DNA from: Bacillota bacterium
GTDB taxonomy: Bacteria; Bacillota; Sulfobacillia; JAJZIM01; JAJZBP01
Direction of reading: 5' to 3'
NCBI GenBank assembly: GCA_021798855.1
Contig: JAJZBP010000013.1
Span: 1-18,498 of the forward strand
Length of the DNA stretch: 18,498 nt
Shown in pieces: positions 14,780 to 18,498 of this stretch (positions within the stretch are counted from its first letter, which is position 1; each line of letters opens with the position of its first letter). Made by a program: the position numbers and the translations under genes. Below the pieces are notes generated by a model. The model saw only the letters and a list, made by a program, of their open reading frames with translations, did no database searches and was not told the origin of the DNA.

Positions 14780-16626
14780 AGCAGGCCGGCGGTCGTCATG
14801 GCCCGGTAGATCAGCACCGCCGCTTCGGCGCGGTTGGCGTTTCCCGCCGGGTGGAAGGTGCCGTCGGGGTAGCCGGAGACGAGACCCCAGGTCGCCGCTT
14901 GGCCGATGGCCGAGGCGTCGGGACTACCGGCGGGCACGTCGGAGAAGGCCTTGGCCGGAGCGCCGGCGGGCGGCTGGATGCCTTTCCCCTGCAGGGCCAG
15001 CACCAGCCACTGGGCGATTTCTTGCCGGGTGATGGGCGAGTTGGGGTTGAAGCTGCTCCCGTAGTCCACCGGGACGATAACGCCCGCGGCCACGGCGGCG
15101 GCCACGTCCGGCTCATACCAGGCCCCCGCCGGCACGTCAATGAAGGGCGGGGCTGTCATGGAGGCCGGGAGGTCGAAGGCGCGGACCAGGGCCGTGGCGA
15201 ATTGGGCGCGGGTGAGGGTGGCGTCCGGTTGGAAAAGGCCACCGGGCAATCCCTTCAGGATACCGCGACCGGCCAAAGTGCTGATGGAAGCGGCTGCCCA
15301 ATAGCTCGTGGACACGTCCTTGAAGGTGGGGGCGGCGCCGGTTTGCCCACTGCCCTGGTTGCTGGTGCCGCCGCCGTTGCCGGAACCGGTACCGGTCCCG
15401 TTCCCTGTGCCGGTGCCGGTACTCCCGTTCCCCGAACCGCTCCCGGCGGCCCCGCCGACTACCGCGGCGGTTTGGGCCAAAGCCTGGGCGTAGGCGGTGT
15501 GGTACTGGGCGTAGCCGGTATAGGAAGGATCGTTGGCGATCAGCCATTCTTGCGGGTAAAGTTCAAAAATCTGGGCCTTTTGTTGCAAAGCGAATTGTAG
15601 GAGTTCCGGCAGCGGACCGGTGGGACCGCTTCCATCCGGATTCGAGTGGGTGTAGGTTTGGACCTCCAGGGGCACCTTGCCGGCGTACTGCTGGAAAAGG
15701 CCGCACCAATTGGCGTAGCAAGGCTGGCCGTTTTGCACTTCCTGGATGGCCGTGTCGGCCAAACCCTGGGTGCCGAAGCCGAAGCCGTACACCGCCGCCG
15801 CGGCGGACACTGCATTGGCCACGGCGCTGGTGCCGCCATATTGGTTGATCCCGACCATCAACTGCTTGGGTGAATGGAGGGTGGCCTCGAAGTCAACCAG
15901 TTGTTGGCTGTACTGGCCCCACTGCTGGGCGTTCAAGCCTTGAGCCAGCCATTGGGCTGTGCAGGGGCTTTGTGGGTTGGGCACCCCGTTCTCCGGGTAG
16001 TCCTCGGCGCCGACGCCCAGGCCGAAGCGGATGTAGCCGACCCAGGGCTGGCCGCCGAATTGGGCCACCATCGCCTGCATCAGTTTTTCATAGTTGTTCA
16101 GGTAGCCCGGCTGCCAGAAAACCGGCGTGGCCGGCAACTGCGGGTCGCACTTGCCGATCATGGTCACCTGATTTTGGACGTACTGAGGGGTCATGCTTTG
16201 ACCGCCGTATTCTTGGGAAGTCTGCTCCGCAGCTCCCCAGACCAAGAGGTTGACCTTCTTACCGGCGGCGATCCAGGGCTGGGCGGCTTGGGTGACGAAC
16301 GACCAATCGTATTGGGGACTAGCCCCGGGTCCCCGGTCCACCTTGGACCAGGGAACGATGATGTCCGCACCGCAAAGGGTGGGGTCGGGCAGGACGTACT
16401 GCTGGATCTCCGACCAGGCCGCCTGGGCCTGGGGGGCGTTGGCGTCGTTGATGAAAAGGCCATGGGGACCCGAGGGGTCGGCCACCTGGGAGTCGGCTTG
16501 GGCGCAGGAGGGATAGGAAACCACGGACGCGGTTCCGGTCGGGCCGGCTCCCAAAGCCGGCGTGCAACTGGAAAGGAGTAGGGTGGCGGCGGTAAGGGCG
16601 GGCAGGATGATCCGGGAAAATTTCAT
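14776..16626 (-). CDS. SLH-domain lipoprotein with N-terminal TIM-barrel-like domain
   Basis: A 616-residue exported protein, first gene of the minus-strand operon. The ATG follows AAAGGAGGT by eight bases. The signal sequence ends in LSSC (lipidated C21). Residues about 50-385 resemble a glycoside-hydrolase barrel (ADIIVPWSKVDRGPG, YDWSFV, KKVNLLVWG, YIRFGLGVGAEDYPE, FELYPQEWL). I cannot name the family or prove catalytic residues. A flexible Gly/Ser/Thr/Asn linker (about 390-430) joins it to three SLH repeats (435-616) that would bind cell-wall polymer. Four cysteines in the barrel may form disulfides, which suits an extracellular protein. The next gene encodes the same modules in the opposite order. 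Confidence 0.85.
   Translation of the reverse strand: MKFSRIILPALTAATLLLSSCTPALGAGPTGTASVVSYPSCAQADSQVADPSGPHGLFINDANAPQAQAAWSEIQQYVLPDPTLCGADIIVPWSKVDRGPGASPQYDWSFVTQAAQPWIAAGKKVNLLVWGAAEQTSQEYGGQSMTPQYVQNQVTMIGKCDPQLPATPVFWQPGYLNNYEKLMQAMVAQFGGQPWVGYIRFGLGVGAEDYPENGVPNPQSPCTAQWLAQGLNAQQWGQYSQQLVDFEATLHSPKQLMVGINQYGGTSAVANAVSAAAAVYGFGFGTQGLADTAIQEVQNGQPCYANWCGLFQQYAGKVPLEVQTYTHSNPDGSGPTGPLPELLQFALQQKAQIFELYPQEWLIANDPSYTGYAQYHTAYAQALAQTAAVVGGAAGSGSGNGSTGTGTGNGTGTGSGNGGGTSNQGSGQTGAAPTFKDVSTSYWAAASISTLAGRGILKGLPGGLFQPDATLTRAQFATALVRAFDLPASMTAPPFIDVPAGAWYEPDVAAAVAAGVIVPVDYGSSFNPNSPITRQEIAQWLVLALQGKGIQPPAGAPAKAFSDVPAGSPDASAIGQAATWGLVSGYPDGTFHPAGNANRAEAAVLIYRAMTTAGLL
14779..15324 (-). repeat. SLH triplet coding block, copy 2
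   Basis: This block codes for the C-terminal SLH repeats (residues 435-616) of the upstream lipoprotein. It lies only 107 bp from copy 1, separated by the signal peptide and lipobox of the next gene. Direct repeats this close can recombine to delete or fuse the two genes. Confidence 0.75.
15340..15450 (-). repeat. low-complexity linker DNA (Gly/Ser/Thr/Asn codons)
   Basis: Short GGTACCGG- and CCGGTGCCGG-type units encode the Gly-Thr/Gly-Ser/Gly-Asn linker between the barrel and the SLH repeats. Slippage here would change linker length without breaking the frame when multiples of three are gained or lost. Confidence 0.6.
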
Positions 16627-16731
16627 TGGCGGAGACCTCCTTTAAAAACTTACTTATAGTTTCGCTAATCAAATGGAAATTGAGGGGGCGAAAAAGTGAA
16701 AGAATTGTAAAAGGGCTCTTTCCTCCTGAAA

Positions 16732-16758
16732 ATAATTATAGCAACTACAACTAATTAT
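16732..16758. promoter_or_regulatory. probable TetR-family operator in the divergent intergenic region
   Basis: ATAATTA at 16732-16738 and TAATTAT at 16752-16758 form a perfect seven-base inverted repeat with a 13-base spacer that contains the tandem CAACTACAACTA. It overlaps the -10 box of the lipoprotein operon and lies about 60 bases before the regulator start. That is the standard place and size for an operator of a divergently encoded TetR repressor. Binding itself is inferred. Confidence 0.55.
16735..16740 (-). promoter_or_regulatory. extended -10 box of the SLH lipoprotein operon
   Basis: Read on the minus strand the sequence is TTGCTATAAT, a perfect TATAAT with the TGn extension that allows a weak -35. 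The -35 region (around CTTCCA) is poor. The predicted transcript has a leader of about 100 bases before the ribosome site at 16635-16643. The inverted repeat covering this box would allow repression. Confidence 0.55.
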
Positions 16759-16818
16759 GGAAGACCTTTTTGTGTTAAATTCAATAGGGAAATGTACCTT
16801 GGGTGGAGGAGATCAAGG

Positions 16819-17451
16819 GTGTTAACCACGGACGGTCGCGTCCAGGCGGCCCGGCGGCGCCGGGAGGGGTCGCGGCGGCGTATCTTGGAAGCGGCCGAGA
16901 TCCTATTTGCCAGGGACGGTTACGGGCCGACTTCGGTTGAGGCCATTGCCGCCTTGGCGGGGGTGGGACCGGCCACCGTGTACAACTGTTTCGGGGCCAA
17001 GGGGGGTGTGGCGGCGCACCTCTTCCGGGAGGAGGCCGAGATTCTGGCTGTCCAGGCTCACGGCGATCTGGAGAAGGGGCCGGCGGCGGCGGAAGCGATT
17101 CACCGTCACTGGGAAAGGGTGTGGGGGATGCTGGAGGCCCGCCGCCCTCTCGTTGGGGCACTACTGACGGCCGTCCACGAGACGAGTTTAGCCGACAAAC
17201 CGCCCTCACCGGAGCGCGATCCCCGCCGGGTGCTTCCGCTGCCGCGGCCGTTTGCCGAGATCATCCGGTATGGCCAGACCAAGGGGGAATTCCGGCTCGG
17301 ACTTGACTCGGGTTTGGCGGCCGTGGCGATCATCAACGTGTTGTCAATCGCCTTCATTAACCGTCGTTCGCCGACTGACCAAGAACAATTTCTCGACTTT
17401 TTTTTGCGGGGACTCGAAAACGGGAGAGCGGGGGAAAATAGCGCGCAGTGA
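16819..17451 (+). CDS. TetR/AcrR-family transcriptional regulator
   Basis: A 210-residue regulator from the GTG at 16819, which has GGAGGAGA eight bases upstream. A further in-frame ATG at 16792 has no good ribosome site. The N-terminal helix-turn-helix domain is clear: RRRILEAAEILFARDGYGPTSVEAIAALAGVGPATVYNCFGAKGGV, described by its parts ILEAAEILFARDGY, TSVEAIAALAGV and TVYNCFGAKG. The last part differs slightly from the usual YYHFxSKE. The rest is a helical ligand-binding domain of unknown specificity. It is transcribed away from the lipoprotein operon and probably represses it and itself. It ends 26 bases before the Ku frame, so the two may share a transcript. Confidence 0.9.
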   Translation: MLTTDGRVQAARRRREGSRRRILEAAEILFARDGYGPTSVEAIAALAGVGPATVYNCFGAKGGVAAHLFREEAEILAVQAHGDLEKGPAAAEAIHRHWERVWGMLEARRPLVGALLTAVHETSLADKPPSPERDPRRVLPLPRPFAEIIRYGQTKGEFRLGLDSGLAAVAIINVLSIAFINRRSPTDQEQFLDFFLRGLENGRAGENSAQ

Positions 17452-17477
17452 GGTAACCCGAAAGGAGAGCGTTTCCC

Positions 17478-17822
17478 CTGCGCGCCATTTGGAAGGGAGC
17501 CGTCAGTTTCGGCTTGGTCCACATCCCGGTGAAACTCTATCCGGCCACCGAGGAGCGGGACATCCACTTCAACCAACTGCACGCCGTCTGCCATTCGCCG
17601 ATCAAGTACCGGAAGTTTTGTCCGGTCTGCGAGCGGGAGGTGGCCGGCGAGGAGATCCAGCGGGCCTATCAGTATTTGCCGGGGGAATACGCCGTGGTGG
17701 AGGATGCCGAACTGGAGGACCTCCCTCTGGGTACGGCCAAGACGGTGGAGATCCTGGATTTTGTCCGGGTGGACGAGATTGATCCCATTTACTATGGGGT
17801 GCACGACTTTAAAGTGAAATGA
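17478..17822 (+). pseudogene. ku: Ku protein (NHEJ) truncated by an insertion sequence
   Basis: Bacterial Ku binds DNA double-strand ends and recruits LigD. The frame starts RAIWKGAVSFGLVHIPVKLY at a CTG (17478) with GAAAGGAGAG nine bases upstream. This matches the family N-terminus, which the TTG at 17514 would cut off. CHSPIKYRKFCPVCEREV and EILDFVRVDEIDPIYY follow, with the expected cysteines. Ku proteins are usually about 270 residues. Here homology stops after DPIYY (17795) and eight unrelated residues lead to a TGA at 17820. The break coincides with the left end of an IS, so the ring-forming core and C-terminus are lost or lie beyond the window. A functional product is unlikely. Confidence 0.85.
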
Positions 17823-17824
17823 GC

Positions 17825-17853
17825 TTGACAAGTGAGTGTTGATACCTTATTCT
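17825..17853 (+). promoter_or_regulatory. IS promoter (TTGACA-N17-TATTCT)
   Basis: A perfect -35 box TTGACA (17825-17830), 17-base spacer and near-consensus -10 box TATTCT (17848-17853) drive the accessory ORF. A seven-base hairpin, CTGAATG/CATTCAG (17852-17873), lies at the expected transcript start and may damp translation or read-through from outside. Confidence 0.65.
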
Positions 17854-17891
17854 GAATGTAATTAAGCATTCAGGAAAGAAGTGGCGCCTGT

Positions 17892-18314
17892 ATGCCAAAG
17901 GACATTCAGCAGTTGGATGAGGAAAGAACTCTTTTGTATCAACGACTCTCTCAGACAGATGATTTCCGGCGTGGCTCCATTAACACAAATTATCGCCGTT
18001 GTGGCAAGCCAACTTGTGCTTGTAATCAACCGGAACACCCAGGTCACGGCCCTCAATACCTTTTCACAATTAAAGTGGACGGAAAATCCCACGCTAGGAA
18101 TCTGCATCCTGGTTCTGAATTGGAAAGAGTTAAACAAGAGGTTGAAAACTACCATCAATTCCGGGAATTAACCCAAGAAATTATCCAGATAAACGAAAAA
18201 ATCTGCGATGCTAAACTGGAACTAACCCAGGCCGAAGCCCAAGCGACGGCCAAAAAGGGGGCCTCAAATCCAGCTTCACGACGGAAATCGCCAGGGAACT
18301 CGAAGCCTTCTTAG
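17892..18314 (+). CDS. DUF6788-type IS accessory protein
   Basis: A 140-residue protein from an ATG with AGGAAAGAAG about ten bases upstream. After a helical start (DIQQLDEERTLLYQRLSQ) comes FRRGSINTNYRRCGKPTCACNQPEHPGHGPQYLF, described by its parts YRRCGKPTCAC and HPGHGP, a cysteine/histidine-rich motif of the DUF6788 type. A coiled-coil second half (ELERVKQEVENYHQFRELTQEI) and a basic tail ASRRKSPGNSKPS follow. Proteins like this lie just upstream of transposase genes, and their biochemical role is not established. The downstream transposase frame lies in -1 relative to the end of this ORF and has no start of its own, so the two products may be joined by frameshifting near CCAAAAAGGGG (18250-18260). 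Confidence 0.7.
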   Translation: MPKDIQQLDEERTLLYQRLSQTDDFRRGSINTNYRRCGKPTCACNQPEHPGHGPQYLFTIKVDGKSHARNLHPGSELERVKQEVENYHQFRELTQEIIQINEKICDAKLELTQAEAQATAKKGASNPASRRKSPGNSKPS

Positions 18315-18478
18315 GCCAAGAGATAGCCGAGACGCTAGATTTTGAAGCCATAGAAAGGGGCTTGCGGGATAAGGCCCTCAGGATTGCCGCTCAATTCCTG
18401 GAGGAAAAACTGAACGCTGACCTTTCCGACCGTCCAGGGCCGGAACTTCCCTGCTCCTGCGGCGGCACCGCCCGTTAG
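18251..18478 (+). pseudogene. start of an ISKra4-like transposase, frame broken
   Basis: In the -1 frame relative to the accessory ORF, codons read TTEIARELEAFLGQEIAETLDFEAIERGLRDKALR and end LPCSCGGTAR before a TAG at 18476. The final CxCGGTAR is, from memory, the point where the family continues with a tyrosine and a basic stretch. The bases after the TAG read RTRKIL in another frame, so a small deletion seems likely. There is no ATG, GTG or TTG near the frame start. The copy is either inactive or cut by the end of the sequence. Confidence 0.5.
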
Positions 18479-18498
18479 GACTCGTAAGATATTAAATT

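Larger units (their letters stand above)
17796..18498 (+). mobile_element. left part of an ISKra4-like insertion sequence in ku
   Basis: Starting at GGGGTGCACGAC (17796), the sequence departs from Ku and contains, in order, a good promoter, a small hairpin, a DUF6788-type accessory ORF and the beginning of a transposase-like frame. Base composition is AT-richer than the chromosome. The right end is beyond the window, so terminal inverted repeats and target-site duplication cannot be checked. The family name rests on memory of the accessory ORF and of the CxCGGTAR motif. Confidence 0.65.

Noticed and set aside
14698..15600. Plus-strand ORF of 300 codons opposite the SLH genes
   Set aside because: It is a glycine/arginine/valine-rich shadow of SLH coding sequence on the minus strand, without its own ribosome site.
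17514..17822. Ku starting at the TTG at 17514
   Set aside because: The conserved RAIWKGAVSFGL start lies upstream, behind a good ribosome site, with CTG as the initiation codon.

Overview
The window reads as GC-rich bacterial chromosome, most likely a Firmicute (Bacillota) of a clostridial or thermophilic-bacillus kind. The reasons are the lepA-hemW gene pair, strong AGGAGG-type ribosome sites, frequent TTG/GTG starts, lipoproteins carrying S-layer homology (SLH) domains, and a bacterial Ku gene. The genus cannot be told from what is visible.

Positions 1 to about 5431 are the right-hand part of an integrated mobile element. Its genes, all on the plus strand, are a coiled-coil protein, a small unknown protein, a large primase-helicase (CHC2-type zinc motif, Toprim, DUF927-like ATPase), and a tyrosine integrase at the very end. 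Between the primase-helicase and the integrase lies a 242-bp array of twelve 10-bp AATAGGAACA-type sites. Their order, orientation and spacing form a nearly exact dyad, which looks like a replication origin for the primase-helicase. The integrase is preceded by a small ORF that contains a strong intrinsic terminator. The element ends exactly at the first codon of lepA, whose frame now has no ATG, GTG or TTG before the P-loop. The only codon in the right place is ATA, overlapping the integrase stop as ATAG. No capsid, terminase or conjugation gene is visible, so the type of element (phage satellite, prophage, plasmid-like) stays open.

Positions 5429-8369 are core chromosome: lepA (elongation factor 4) overlapping hemW (radical-SAM haem chaperone). 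The hrcA-grpE-dnaK genes that often follow in Firmicutes are absent. Instead 8370-9174 holds debris, including the N-terminal part of a DNA methyltransferase gene interrupted by an amber codon and then cut off, and a strong terminator hairpin.

Positions 9175-16626 are a five-gene minus-strand operon. In transcription order it encodes an SLH lipoprotein with an N-terminal TIM-barrel-like glycosidase domain, a second SLH lipoprotein with a C-terminal GH5-like glycosidase domain, two small multi-pass membrane proteins, and a 902-residue ATP-grasp/phosphohistidine enzyme. That enzyme has the domain layout of rifampicin phosphotransferase rather than PEP synthase. Genes overlap by 4 and 8 bp or are 3 bp apart, except for one 189-bp gap that seems to hold a decayed fragment. 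A TetR-family gene is divergent from the operon. An inverted repeat overlaps an extended -10 box in the shared intergenic region and is a probable operator. A regulated cell-surface or envelope-response operon is the simplest reading (inference).

Positions 17478-18498 show a Ku (non-homologous end joining) gene with a CTG start, cut after about 106 residues by an insertion sequence. The IS carries its own TTGACA-N17-TATTCT promoter, a DUF6788-type accessory ORF, and the start of an ISKra4-like transposase in the -1 frame. The transposase frame breaks near the window end.
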